Shown piece after piece: positions 31,223 through 44,500 of a stretch of 46,500 nt of DNA. A program made the translations under genes and the position numbers. The notes under the pieces are model-generated. The model ran no database searches, had not been told where the DNA came from, and saw only the letters and a program-made list of their open reading frames with translations. The number at the start of each line of letters is the position of its first letter. Positions within the stretch are counted from its first letter, which is position 1. Source of the DNA: Glandiceps talaboti (Eukaryota; Hemichordata; Enteropneusta; Spengelidae); contig NC_135556.1 of assembly GCF_964340395.1 (NCBI RefSeq), positions 25,583,723 to 25,630,222 on the forward strand, in the 5' to 3' direction.

Positions 31223-32549
31223 CAGGGCGACAAACAAACTGTGGGAACTCGGTGTGTGAACTCATCTAGAAATAATTTTTCATCAGGTGGAGGCAGAAGA
31301 GGTCTCCCACCGCTAAAAATAATATATCTATAAATTCGTCAATTTACTTCAATATACCCATGCAGGTATTAAAAGGGAAGCACATTTGATGGGGGGGGGG
31401 GGTGTAAAAATACAACAACCAAAACACACGTTTGCTTGATACCCATTTAGTGCGTATACTAATGTTGAGTACATTCAGATCGGTTCAAGGGGGAGATGAT
31501 ATGTGCCATTTTCTACTTTTACATGATGTATAAGCTTAAGTATTTTTGGTCAACAGTGATAGTTTGATAAGTGATATATTTTCTTTTTAAACTGCCTATT
31601 GTCAGTTTTCTTTGATAAGAAATGTATGTACCAATGCATATATCTTCATGAGATATCTATTTGTGATATTTTTTTTAAATTTCGGTCAAACTAATATTTG
31701 TTGTTCTTTTCTGGAAATTCATGTTTGTTCTGCGGTATGCCTAATTAAGCCTAGGTAGTGGTCGATCCAGATTTGTTTATGGCAAGAGGATACCCGTAGT
31801 ACGGCTCATGATATCACAAATCCATTTTGATTTTTAAAAATGAAGAAAAATAGAAGAAAAAAGAAAAAAAAAAGAAAACAGATGAAGAAGAAAAAGGTTA
31901 TTTCACATCAGTTTGCAGTTTCATGTTCATATTGTGGTATTGTCTAACGAAAATGTAGCCTAGTTCATATACGGTATCGTTACGATTTACACATCCACTC
32001 GGGTTTGGAGACCGCGTTGGCATCCAGACAAACGAAAGTGATAATCAGGACTTATTTTGTTTGGATTTGAATATAAACAAGAAATTTAATTGACATTGAT
32101 ACACTAGACTGGCAATGGAATTCTTACAGTTTGCATGCTGTCTTTCAACATATTTTGACTTTGTCTTTCCTTCTCTACTTTTCATCAAAACCACTATGAT
32201 AGTCTGGAAGCCAGTCACATTGGGATTTGGCTCTCTGTTTTCCCTACCTACAGTTGAGATATTCTAAACCTCCAGATGTTTAGACTGTAAGATATGGAGT
32301 GTTGTTACGCCCTCAGCGTACCTTACAGACTATTTTTCCTTTAGAATTTCATCTAACACAAACAGCCCCTACATATATTTTTTACCTCAGCTAACATCAA
32401 AAGTATGTACTATAGGATTTCATGCAAGTTGTGAATGAAAATATAGTACTGTTTTCTCTCTCATCTCTTCTAGTAAGGATGGGGCAAGTATAAAGGATGG
32501 ATGTAACTGTTTTCGTGGTTGTAGTTGTGGATGTGTATGTATGTGTGTC

Positions 32550-32591
<42 letters not shown>

Positions 32592-33389
32592 GTTGTGCGT
32601 GTGGTTGTGTGTGTGGGGGGGGGGGTTACAATCTTACTTGTGAATTGTGGGTATCAATTCAAAGTTTTGCTGCATCAGATCATGTGATACCAAACAAGCC
32701 TATGAAGTGTCAGTGTTCACGAAATGGCTTACAAAGAAAACGTTGGAAGAAAGGAGAAGAAACTGAGCAATAGTGACCCAAGCCTTTAATCCTCTAAATA
32801 CACTAATAACACCATTCTGTCTTCCAAACATTCTGAAATTACTTTCTATCAGAAATGAAAAAAGAACACAAACATTGCAACTTTTTAAAAATCTTTATTT
32901 GTTTTATCTTTGTTTATCAGTATTACATTTGTAGTTGTGAATTTTTTGTTTATCATCAAACATTTTATACACGAGTTGCATGATTTTCCTGCTATCTGAC
33001 AACACTCGGTCTTACTCTACCATTATCACCATGCTAATATTTTTAGGGTACCTTTCATTTGGCAATCAAATATTTGTAACATAATGCGATAAATGCCAAA
33101 AGCTTAAAAGTAGAGAATATAACGGTCCCTAACAAAGTTAATTTTAAAATTCAAACTTATGATACATAAAAAAGATGTCAAAAAATTCATGTACTGAGTA
33201 AAAACAATATTACCCAGCAGCGTAGTACTAGTAGTACAAAGTTAATATATATATAATATACCCCTGTATAAATTATTAGATCATGTAATAGCTGACCATA
33301 TATGGGCTTTACTTGATGGATGTCTATGTTCACTACATTTGACCATATACATGTATGAGCCTTATTGGTAGATGTCTACATTCATAATA

Positions 33390-34438
33390 GTTGACCATAT
33401 ATGGTCCTTTATGTGATAGATGACTTTGTCCCCGACTGTCTTCATCCATCCATGGTCCTTTATGTGATAGATGATTTTGTCCCCGACTGTCTTTATCCAT
33501 GCATGGTCCTTTATGTGATAGATGATTTTGTCCCCGACTGTCTTTATCCATGCATGGTCCTTTATGTGATAGATGATTTTGTCCCCGACTGTCTTTATCC
33601 ATGCATGGTCCATATGTGATAGATGACTTTGTCCCTGACTGTCTTTATCCATGCATGGTCCATATGTGATAGATGACTTTGTCCCCGACTGTCTTTATCC
33701 ATGCATGGTCCATATGTGATAGATGACTTTGTCCCCGACTGTCTTTATCCATACATGGTCCATATGTGATAGATGACTTTGTCCCCGACTGCCTTTATCC
33801 ATGCATGGTCAATATGTGATAGATGACTTTGTCCCCGACTGTCTTTATCCATGCATGGTCCATATGTGATAGATGACTTTGTCCCCGACTGTCTTTATCC
33901 ATACATGGTCCATATGTGATAGATGACTTTGTCCCTGACTGCCTTTATCCATGCATGGTCAATATGTGATAGACGACTTTGTCCCCGACTGTCTTTATCC
34001 ATACATGGGGTCAATATATGATAGATGACTTTGTCCCCGACTGTCTTTATCCATACATGGTCCATATGTGATAGATGACTTTGTCCCCGACTGTCTTTAT
34101 CTATACATGGTCCATATGTGATAGATGACTTTGTCCCCGACTGTCTTTATCTATACATGGTCCATATGTGATAGATGACTTTGTCCCCGACTGTCTTTAT
34201 CCATACATGTGATAGATGACTTTGTCCCCGACTGTCTTTATCCATACATGGTTAATATGTGATAGATGACTTTGTCCCCGACTGTCTTTATCCATACATG
34301 GTCCTTTATGTGATAGATGACTTTGTCCCCGACTGTCTTTATCCATACATGTGATAGATGACTTTGTCCCCGACTGTCTTTATCCATACATGGTCCTTTA
34401 TGTGATAGATGACTTTGTCCCCGACTGTCTTTATCTAT
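33390..34438. repeat. 50-bp minisatellite, about 20 copies
   Basis: The unit is GATAGATGACTTTGTCCCCG, ACTGTCTTTATCCATGCATG, GTCCATATGT. Copies differ by single bases and by a CCTTTATGT/CCATATGT length variant. It is intergenic; reading frames across it are artefacts. Confidence 0.95.
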
Positions 34439-35049
34439 CCATTGGTTATATTTTCACTCTCTCTACATACTCTAAACCTAAGTGACAATTACTTCAAAAG
34501 TGCTGCAATAATTTAATTCTATTCTTCCTTATTTTATTACATGAATTTCATATATATTATTGTGTTCTAGTACAGAATAGTCATTGATGGTGTCTATTTG
34601 GTCAGACTGCACTCTCTTCTACTTATATATAATATTGGCCATTTGTGATTGACATTCTGGTTTAAGACAAGGTCATACACAGTGTATCTGTGACAGACTC
34701 TGTGAGTGGTTGTACATTTGTGACAGACAATGTAATAGGTTCTGTTTGTGGCAGACTCTGATTGGTTGAGCTTTTGTGATAGACATTATGATGGTTTTAT
34801 CAGTAAACAAAGTTGACATAGTAATGCACACTTGTGACAGCCTCACTGTGTGTTAGTTGAGCATTGTGGTGGTGTGACAGACATTGTGGTGATTTTGAGA
34901 CAGGGTTAGACACTGGAGTAGAATATTGTGATGGGTTACTTGTCCCAGATATATTGACTTGGCCAGATGCAGACACAGTACTTGTTACAAATTTTGTGAT
35001 TGGTTCTTGAATACTTGGCAAGACAGTATCTGCAACATATATTGCTACT

Positions 35050-35262
35050 GGCCTTTAAATGAGCTACACTTGTGACAGACTTTGTGATTGGTTGTTGAAT
35101 ACTTTAAAGACACACATTCTTGTGACAGACTTTGTGATTGGTTGTTGAATACTTTAAAGACACACACTCTTGTGACAGACTTTGTGATTGATTGCTGAAT
35201 ACTTTAAAGACACACATACTTGTCACAGACTTTGTGATTGGTTGCTGAATACTTAAAAGATA
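35050..35262. repeat. 53-bp tandem repeat, 4 copies, myotubularin 3' flank
   Basis: The unit contains ACTTGTGACAGACTTTGTGA, TTGGTTGTTGAATACTTTAA and AGACACACA. It starts about 160 bp past the myotubularin stop and may be in its 3' UTR. Looser TGTGACAGAC copies continue down to about 34690. Confidence 0.85.
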
Positions 35263-35421
35263 ATACAAATCCTTCAAATAGATGTTGTAATGGATTGTTG
35301 TGTGCACCTGACAAGACACAATAAATGTGATAAAGTCTAAATAAACCAATCCCATCATGATTCTATGGGGAAACAAAAACAGTCAATAATTTTATATACA
35401 TATCAGTAGGTACACTTTGAT

Positions 35422-35598
35422 CTAACTAGCATTAACAGGACTAGCAACTCTAGTCGGTGAACTGGCACCAGTGGGTGGTGTCTGTAGTCCTAACTCCCTA
35501 GCTTCCCTTGCATCAATCTCTCTCTGCAGCTCTTCTACTTTCCTCTGTAACTGTGCTCTCAATTCTATCAATTCTCTGTTCCTTTGATGAATAGGTTC
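35422..35598 (-). CDS. Myotubularin last exon: coiled coil and C-terminus
   Basis: [17 protein letters not shown] and [10 protein letters not shown] match the dimerising coiled coil of MTMR2. The protein ends in PVNAS, without the PDZ-binding type of ending (hydrophobic last residue) seen in human MTMR2. The TAG stop is at 35424-35422. Confidence 0.92.
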   Translation of the reverse strand, partial: EPIHQRNRELIELRAQLQRKVEELQREIDAREARELGLQTPPTGASSPTRVASPVNAS

Positions 35599-38500
35599 CT
35601 ATGGAAACAAAATTGTGATCATCCATATCAGTTCGACTGTCCTCTACTTCTTATTAATACATAATTATGTACCCATGATTACTTGCATCCGTATATGCAC
35701 ATACTCTTGGACTGAAACTTGTATGTATTTAGAACATGATCATGAAACACATAAACATATTACTGATTTCTTTGTGATATTTTCCATTTTGAATAAATGT
35801 ATGTCAATGATAGCAGACCCCAATCTGAAGACAAGTACAGCAAAAGATTTACCTGTGGTCTCATTTTTGGGTTCCATCTGACATAGTAATTTGTCCACAA
35901 TTCAATCCTTCTCATACTAGCTACAGGGAAGAGTACATGTTGATTGAGGTAGGCAGCATACAGTGGGTTGGTAAAATCTTCTATCTGACTATTGATGTAT
36001 GACCATAAAGACATTGTCTTGCCCTTCACATCCTAATATGAGACAAAGAAATCAGTTTTCATGTTAGTCAAAGTTAACCATTGTACAATGTGAAGTTTTG
36101 CCACAGTTGAAAGACTATTCAATATCATGGACTTGATGCAATGTACGGTGATATGACCACTTACAATGTAATTGTAATGAATTTACAATCACGGTAAGAC
36201 ATGTCATGAATAGCTTATTACATGTATTTAGACCTGTAAACTCTCATCAAATTCAAAATCCCTCTAACTACCAGCCATAAAAGAATGGTAAGTCTATAGG
36301 AGATCCCGGCAGCATTCTATTTTGTAGCGTTCCAGTGTTTATATTCTCCCAATCAGAGTGTGATTATATACAATACATCACCATAGAAACCACTATCACC
36401 AAGTAATCTACCACATGACACAATAAAAACTGTCAATAGTCTGTTTTAGCTGCTGCTTGTCACAACTATTCTTGCTACTGTCATACATGTACTGTACAGT
36501 AAGAACTTTATCAGTAACAGTCAACAAAGATTTAGTAAGTTTGTCAACAAATTGGATTCTAGGGAGTATATCTGTTAAAGGCCCACTTGGGATTACGATT
36601 AAAATCTACATGTGAAAAGGGGTTGTTTGACAGAACTATAGAAAAAGTTGGTCCAGAGCAAAAAATGATCCTATGTAATCCTTTTTTTAGATACCACTAA
36701 TGCGATGACCAGGGATTGAAACATTGCCCTTTAAACTACATAGTTTGCTTGCAGTGTTCCAAAATGTAATGAACAGTCACCATTCTAACTTCAAATGCAT
36801 TCTAGACAGATTGCTATCTACAATTTTTAAGCTGATTCTTACCTCCTTAGCCTTCTCTCTTTCACAATTAAAGAGGAAAGTACCAAACAAACAACTGTAG
36901 AGATGGTCCAGAACAGTGATCACGAAATTCTCATTGAATTCAAAAGCACTGGGGAACTAAAAACACAGAGATACATGTTATTCTTGGGATAAGTATTATG
37001 GAATTAAACACATAGATACATGTTATTCTTGGTTCATATGCACATCTTATCCTGTAATTCAATGGGATTACTCGGTAACACATTCCAGTTAAGTTCCCTT
37101 TCCCTTATTCTGCAATGTCTATGAATGTATAAGCAACCTACACACAAAATATCATAATTATTTCTATCTTTTTTTTTTTTTTGATCAAATACTCAAAATC
37201 CCCTTTTTCTGACTTTATTTACATATAGTAATACATTGTAATAGTATACTGCAGAGCATGATCTATCAATCTCAGATCAGTTATGTTGAGACTGGTAAGG
37301 GTGACGAATAAGTGAATATTTATCATAGTTTTTCTTGGCAAATGATTGGGATGAATGAAGAACCAGGCAGACTTCCCCTAGTAGAATGTGATGATGATTC
37401 TGGTAGTTTATCATCTTGAAAAGCAACCAGATTATAGTTTTATACAGAATAGTAAAATTACCTAATTTATATAAACCTCACCTGTCTCGTCATTTGCCAT
37501 ACTGCATCCATAAACTGTGGAAAGATAGGTGATCTATCGGCATCAGCATGATTTTTATCTCCATGTCCAACTCTCTACAAATTCAAAGAGAATGTTCTTT
37601 ATTTATCAGAATTTACTCAAGCATGGCATTAAAACTGAGTGTGAGACTAACTGACAAATACTGAATTCCATTCAGACTCACCTGTGAGAATTTATGACCA
37701 TGAGTGAGACTAACTGACAAATACTGAATTCCATTCAGATTCACCTGTGAGAATTTATGACCATGGGTGTGAGACTAACTGACAAATACTGAATTCCATT
37801 CAGACTCACCTGTGAGAATTTATGACCATGAGTGTAAGACTACTGACAAATACTGAATTCCATTCAGACTCACCTGTGAGAATTTATGACCATGAGTGTG
37901 AGACTAACTGACAAATACTGAATTCCATTCAGCCTCACCTGTGAGAATTTATGACCATGAGTGTGAGACTAACTGACAAATACTGAATTCCATTCAGATT
38001 CACCTGTGAGAATTTATGACCATGGGTGTGAGACTAACTGACAAATACTGAATTCCATTCAGACTCACCTGTCAGAATTTATGACCATGAGTGTAAGACT
38101 AACTGACAAATACTGAATTCCATTCAGATTCACCTGTGAGAATTTATAACCATGAGTGTGAGACTAACTGACAAATACTGAATTCCATTCAGACTCACCT
38201 GTGAGAATTTATGACCATGAGTGTAAGACTACTGACAAATACTGAATTCCATTCAGACTCACCTGTGAGAATTTATGACCATGGGTGTGAGACTAACTGA
38301 CAAATACTGAATTCCATTCAGCCTCACCTGTGAGAATTTATGACCATGAGTGTGAGACTAACTGACAAATACTGAATTCCATTCAGATTCACCTGTGAGA
38401 ATTTATGACCATGAGTGTGAGACTAACTGACAAATACTGAATTCCATTCAGACTCACCTGTGAGAATTTATGACCATGAGTGTGAGACTAACTGACAAAT

Positions 38501-41500
38501 ACTGAATTCCATTCAGACTCACCTGTGAGAATTTATGACCATGAGTGTGAGAGCAACTGACAAATATTGAATTCCATTCAGATTCACCTGTGAGAATTTA
38601 TGACCATGAGTGTGAGACTAACTGACAAATACTGAATTCCATTCAGACTCACCTGTGAGAATTTATGACCATGAGTGTGAGAGCAACTGACAAATATTGA
38701 ATTCCATTCAGATTCACCTGTGAGAATTTATGACCATGAGTGTGAGACTAACTGACAAATACTGAATTCCATTCAGATTCACCTGTGAGAATTTATGACC
38801 ATGGGTGTGAGACTAACTGACAAATACTGAATTCCATTCAGATTCACCTGTGAGAATTTATGACCATGGGTGTGAGACTAACTGACAAATACTGAATTCC
38901 ATTCAGCCTCACCTGTGAGAATTTATGACCACGAGTGTGAGACTAACTGACAAATACTGAATTCCATTCAGATTCACCTGTGAGAATTTATGACCATGGG
39001 TGTGAGACTAACTGACAAATACTGAATTCCATTCAGATTCACCTGTGAGAATTTATGACCATGGGTGTGAGACTAACTGACAAATACTGAATTCCATTCA
39101 GCCTCACCTGTGAGAATTTATGACCATGAGTGTGAGACTAACTGACAAATACTGAATTCCATTCAGATTCACCTGTGAGAATTTATGACCATGGGTGTGA
39201 GACTAACTGACAAATACTGAATTCCATTCAGACTCACCTGTGAGAATTTATGACCATGAGTGTGAGACTAACTGACAAATACTGAATTCCATTCAGACTC
39301 ACCTGTGAGAATTTATGACCATGAGTGTGAGACTAACTGACAAATACTGAATTCCATTCAGACTCACCTGTGAGAATTTATGACCATGCGCGATCCATTC
39401 CTTCTCTATAAGAATTTCAAAACCCTTGATTGTTCTGAAAAAAGGGTCTAACATAATCATTGCAAGGGAGGATAACTGGGCTGTTCTATCCCATCCATCA
39501 CTACAATGCAGTACAACTGATGTCTTCTGACTCTCTATCTTGTCTGCTATCCGTACAGCTCCAGCTAATATCAACTACAACAAAACAATAGACAAACCAG
39601 TGAGTTGTGAACAAACACAATATGAACAGAAGAGCATGTTGCAAAGCAAAAAATTATTTTTTCCCTTTGATGATAAGTCTTAAATGGAGGGACACTGGAC
39701 GGGAAATGGTTCGTACTCACTGATTCTGGGTTGACATTCGGATAGGAAACACTAAAGTAAAGAAAACAAGATTGAATACTAACCTTAATATGCTCCAACC
39801 AATGTGTAGCCTCTATGTTAGATAACCAGTGATTATCATCAATTTGTGGATAACAGATATCTTTCAGTTTACGTAAACTGTAAAACATTAAAACATCATA
39901 CACTGAGTGAAAGTGAAATGATATCATCTCAGGGTACAAAGGTGTGAAAGTTGATGAAACTCATGATGACATGCATACCATGAGTACAAATCAATGTTAT
40001 ATAAGTAATGGACATTGTATTCCTGCCCCAAAGTAGCTGGTACTCTGTAAATAAGCCATGGTTGAAGGGGCCAGACAAAACAACATAAATGATAGATGGG
40101 TGGGGAGGGGGGCGACAGTGAATAATTCATGGGTAGAAGGTTGGTTAATAAGCCACTGGTTGAGGAGCCGGCAAATAAGCCAGGGATGGGGGTTGGCAAA
40201 TGAGCAAAGGATGAGGAGTGGGGTGATGGGGTGGGGGTGGGGGGTGAAACACTTATATGATATCCATACTTTTCAAGACCGGTATCATATCACAGTAATA
40301 AGAAATTCTTCTACAAACCTTTCTCTCATTACGTGTATATTATGGATGTCTAAGAAGACAACTTCTGCATTTTGATAAGTTTCTTCACTCTCATAACCAC
40401 CACCTTTTGCCTGATAAAGAAAACAAGTAACGTGTTTCAGGATTTATTACAGTCTACTTGAGTGTACAGTGTTTCTGTTAACGACAGCAAGTAGGTAAAA
40501 TCTACCTGAGTTCCCCTATCATTTTATCAGGGTCCTCTACCAGTGATTCTGTTAACAGCGATAAGTAGGTAAAATCTACCTGAGTTCCCTGTCGTTTACC
40601 AGGGTCCTCTACCAGTGATTTTGTTAACAACAGCAAGTAGGTAAAGTCTACCTAAGTTCCCCTGTCATTCTTCCAGGGTTCCCTACCAATATGTGTCTTG
40701 TGATAGTTAATAGAAACTATGAATTGCTACTGTTTGTGTGTTATGTGCACAAGTGCATAACTGAAAACACCAGGGATTATTGTTGGTTTGTCAAGTGTTG
40801 TACATAAACTTACCTTATTTGCCATGGCATTGACACTGGGTCTAGCATCCATAATAACTAACTTGTGTGACTGTGCATTGGCATCTAAGATATGCTGAAT
40901 ATACTTCTCATCATCCTTACTTCTCTTACCACCAACACCCACCATAGGTTGACTGCATCGTGTAATAGTAGCCTGACTCTCAGGGTGAATCCATGATAAC
41001 ACCTGACATACAAAAGACATTTTTTTTAAATCTTTATTTATACTGGATAGTTCTTTAAGTATATAAACACTTGTCTCCCAAGAAGCCCAGTGAGTGCCAT
41101 CCCTCATGGGTTCAGTGTTAATGCAGGAGGAAACCTGAGTACCCATGGAAAACCTGCATTGTTCAGTAGTCAAACTGAACAACATTCTTCTTACTTACAG
41201 CGTGGTAAACTTAATCAAACCCTGAATGGGGTTCGAACCCCGACCGCAGTGGTAAGAGGCAAGTGGTTTAACCACTCGGCCACCGACAACCCTGAATGGG
41301 TTTGAACCCCGACTGCAGTGGTAAGAGGCAAGTGGTTTAACCACCTGGCCACCGACAATCCTGTTAATTATCATTTCAACTACTCTTATAACAAGACCTC
41401 AGATCTGTGCTTGGAAGGTTGCTAAACAAAAGCTGAGGATGACAGTACATTTGGTGTACTGCATAAACACCCTGGATGCGCACCTTTGGTCATCTAATAT

Positions 41501-44500
41501 CAGAAGAAAGTCTAACAGTCTAGCAGCTAGACTACATACTGAATACACTTGACTACCTAAACCTGTGAATATCTTGGAGATAGGATGAGAGAACAATTGG
41601 GCTACTCACACCTGTACAGTTTTGTATTTTGAAATAACAACATATACAAAACTAGTCTTGCCCTCAGGCTATTCTGCTCACTATGAAAGCGATTGAAGGT
41701 TGCTAGTGAGGGAGATAGCATATGCCCTCGATTGTATGCCACCTTTCAGAGTGTTGAGAAGAAAGCCTGAGGTCTAGCTGCTAGACTAATACAAAACGTG
41801 AGTAACTCACTATTACACTGCAATGTACAAATCTAAATTTATGTTTGTACGATGTACATGACATACTTACAGGAATTCTGTTTCTGCTTCTGAATGCAGC
41901 AACACGTCTTAGTTCATCATCATCGGCGGCAGCAGGTACAGCAAGCTGTATGCAGAAATAATGTATATTTCATTTCATTTATTTTAAATTATTATGGCAA
42001 AAGTTTATTTAACATTGATGTCTACTTTCAAGGAAAACAACATCCATTCATTCCCTTACTTATTTCCCCATTCTCTCCACAAAGCTGAGACCCACAGACT
42101 CTCCTCAAACCGGAGACCCCTCACTGTCTCCTCAAAGCTAAGACCCCTCACACTCTCCTCAAACCTGAGACCCTCACTCTCTCCTCAAACCCGAGACCCC
42201 TCACTCTCTCCTCAAAGCTAAGACCCCTCACTCTCTCCTCAAACCTAAGACCCCTCACTCTCTCCTCAAAGTTGTCACCCTCCACTCTCCTTAAAGATGA
42301 CATCCCTCATACTCTCCATAAAACTGATACTGTTTACACTCTCCTCAAAGCTGATGAGACACCCCACACTCTCCACAAAGCTGATGAGACACCCCACACT
42401 CTCCACAAAGCTGATGAGACACCCCACACTCTCCCCAAAGCTGATGAGACACCCCACACTCTCCTCAAAGCTGATGAGACACCCCACACTCTCCTAAGCA
42501 ATGAACAGCTTTTCAAAATCCATAACCAACTTACCAGAGCTGGATAGGTATCACAGAATTCATAATTCTCATTTATTTTACTTATTCTCCAACTTTCTGT
42601 AGGCAGACCCTGTAAAATAACAGTAGAATTAATCATTTTCTTCTTTTGGTTATCTGCCGAGGCATTTTTATGAAACATGAAATATGAAATAAGATATATT
42701 TTATTCGACTTACTAAAGTAAGCCATATTTATCCTGACTCAACATTAGTTGACATGCTATGTGAACCAAAATGGTATACTTTTCATTATACCACATCCAA
42801 GCCAAGTTATTGCCTTTGAACAGAAAATATGGATTATATACCCTGATTGTTCTATCTCATGATAACCTGTGTTGAAATATTAGCCAACGCTCCAAATCAA
42901 TTTTTCCTGATTTTTCATAATTTATACTTGAGGAGGTATACTTATATAATTCCCAATATTTCATTTCATTCACCCAGAAAATACTCATGACCCAAGGGTT
43001 TGTCACTACGAGTTGCTGCACCAGTAATAACAAGGTTCCCTTAGGTTACTCGTTTAATATTTTCCTCTGCTGAAGGACAAAAAATATTGGGGTACAATAT
43101 CTAATGGACATTTTACAGACATGAGATTTTATTGAAGTTGGCAACATATCCAATGAATAATTACCCTTTGGTTTGAAGGCACATCTTGTCAATAATACCT
43201 GCATCTGTATCTGTACCTGTACCTGTATCTGTATCTGTGTCTGTATCTATATTAGGTATCTGTATCTGTACCTGTACCTGTATCTATATCTATATCTATA
43301 TCTATATCTGTATCTATATCTATATCTATATCTATATCTGTATCTGTATCTGTATCTATATCTGTACCTGTATCTGTATCTGTATCTGTACCTGTATCTA
43401 TATCTATATCTGTATCTGTATCTATATCTGTACCTGTATCTGTATCTGTATCTGTACCTGTATCTATATCTATATCTATATCTATATCTGTACCTGTATC
43501 TGTATCTGTATCTATATCTGTACCTGTATCTGTATCTGTATTTGTATCTGTATCTGTATCTATATCTATATCTATATCTGTATCTGTATCTGTATCTATA
43601 TCTGTACCTGTATCTGTATCTGTATCTGTACCTGTATCTGTATCTGTATCTGTATCTATATCTGTACCTGTATCTGTATCTGTATCTATATCTGTATCTG
43701 TATCTGTATCTGTATCTATATCTGTATCTATATCTATATCTGTATCTGTATCTATATCTGTATCTGTATCTATATCTGTACCTGTATCTGTATCTGTATC
43801 TGTATTTGTATCTGTATCTATATCTATATCTATATCTGTATCTATATCTGTACCTGTATCTGTACCTATATCTGTATCTGTATCTATATCTGTATCTGTA
43901 TCTATATCTATATCTATATCTGTATCTATATCTGTACCTGTATCTGTACCTATATCTGTATCTGTATCTATATCTGTATCTGTATCTATATCTGTATCTG
44001 TATCTATATCTGTATCTGTATCTATATCTGTATCTATATCTATATCTATATCTGTACCTATATCTATATCTGTATCTGTATCTATATCTGTATCTGTATC
44101 TATACCTGTATCTATATCTATATCTATATCTGTATCTATATCTGTATCTGTATCTGTATCTGTATCTATATCTGTATCTATATCTGTACCTGTATCTGTA
44201 CTTGTATCTGTATCTATATCTGTACCTATATCTGTATCTATATCTGTATCTATATCTGTATCTGTATCTATATCTGTATCTATATCTGTACCTATATCTG
44301 TATCTGTATCTGTATCTATATCTATATCTGTATCTATATCTGTACCTATATCTGTATCTGTATCTTTATCTGTATCTATATCTATATCTGTATCTGTATC
44401 TGTATCTATATCTATATCTGTATCTATATCTGTACATGTACCTGTATCTGTATCTATATCTATATCTATATCTGTATCTGTATCTGTATCTATATCTGTA

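Larger units (their letters stand above)
30933..35421. other. Intergenic region between OFD1 and myotubularin
   Basis: No protein gene was recognised. It holds the palindrome (31031-31222), a G run (31391-31401), a GT run (about 32541-32630), the 50-bp minisatellite and the 53-bp repeats in the myotubularin 3' flank. 31230-32500 and 32640-33330 show nothing I can name. A minus-strand AATAAA lies at 34538-34533. Confidence 0.6.

Noticed and set aside
31133-31333. 66-codon plus-strand Lys/Asn-rich frame
   Set aside because: It is one arm of the palindrome; the opposite arm gives an equivalent frame, so it carries no coding signal.
32525-32773. 82-codon plus-strand frame ending in a basic segment (KCQCSRNGLQRKRW)
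   Set aside because: Its start is in a GT microsatellite and the unique part is about 45 codons with no family I recognise.
33390-34438. CRISPR-like or coding repeat
   Set aside because: A plain 50-bp minisatellite without spacers; the frames shift between length variants.
37634-39390. CRISPR-like regular array
   Set aside because: The units are tandem with no unique spacers, the genome is animal, and the repeat derives from a local exon-intron junction.
41219-41356. Pair of Leu/Ser tRNA genes
   Set aside because: The two units are near-identical, lack a full acceptor stem and run into a shared non-tRNA body and tail.
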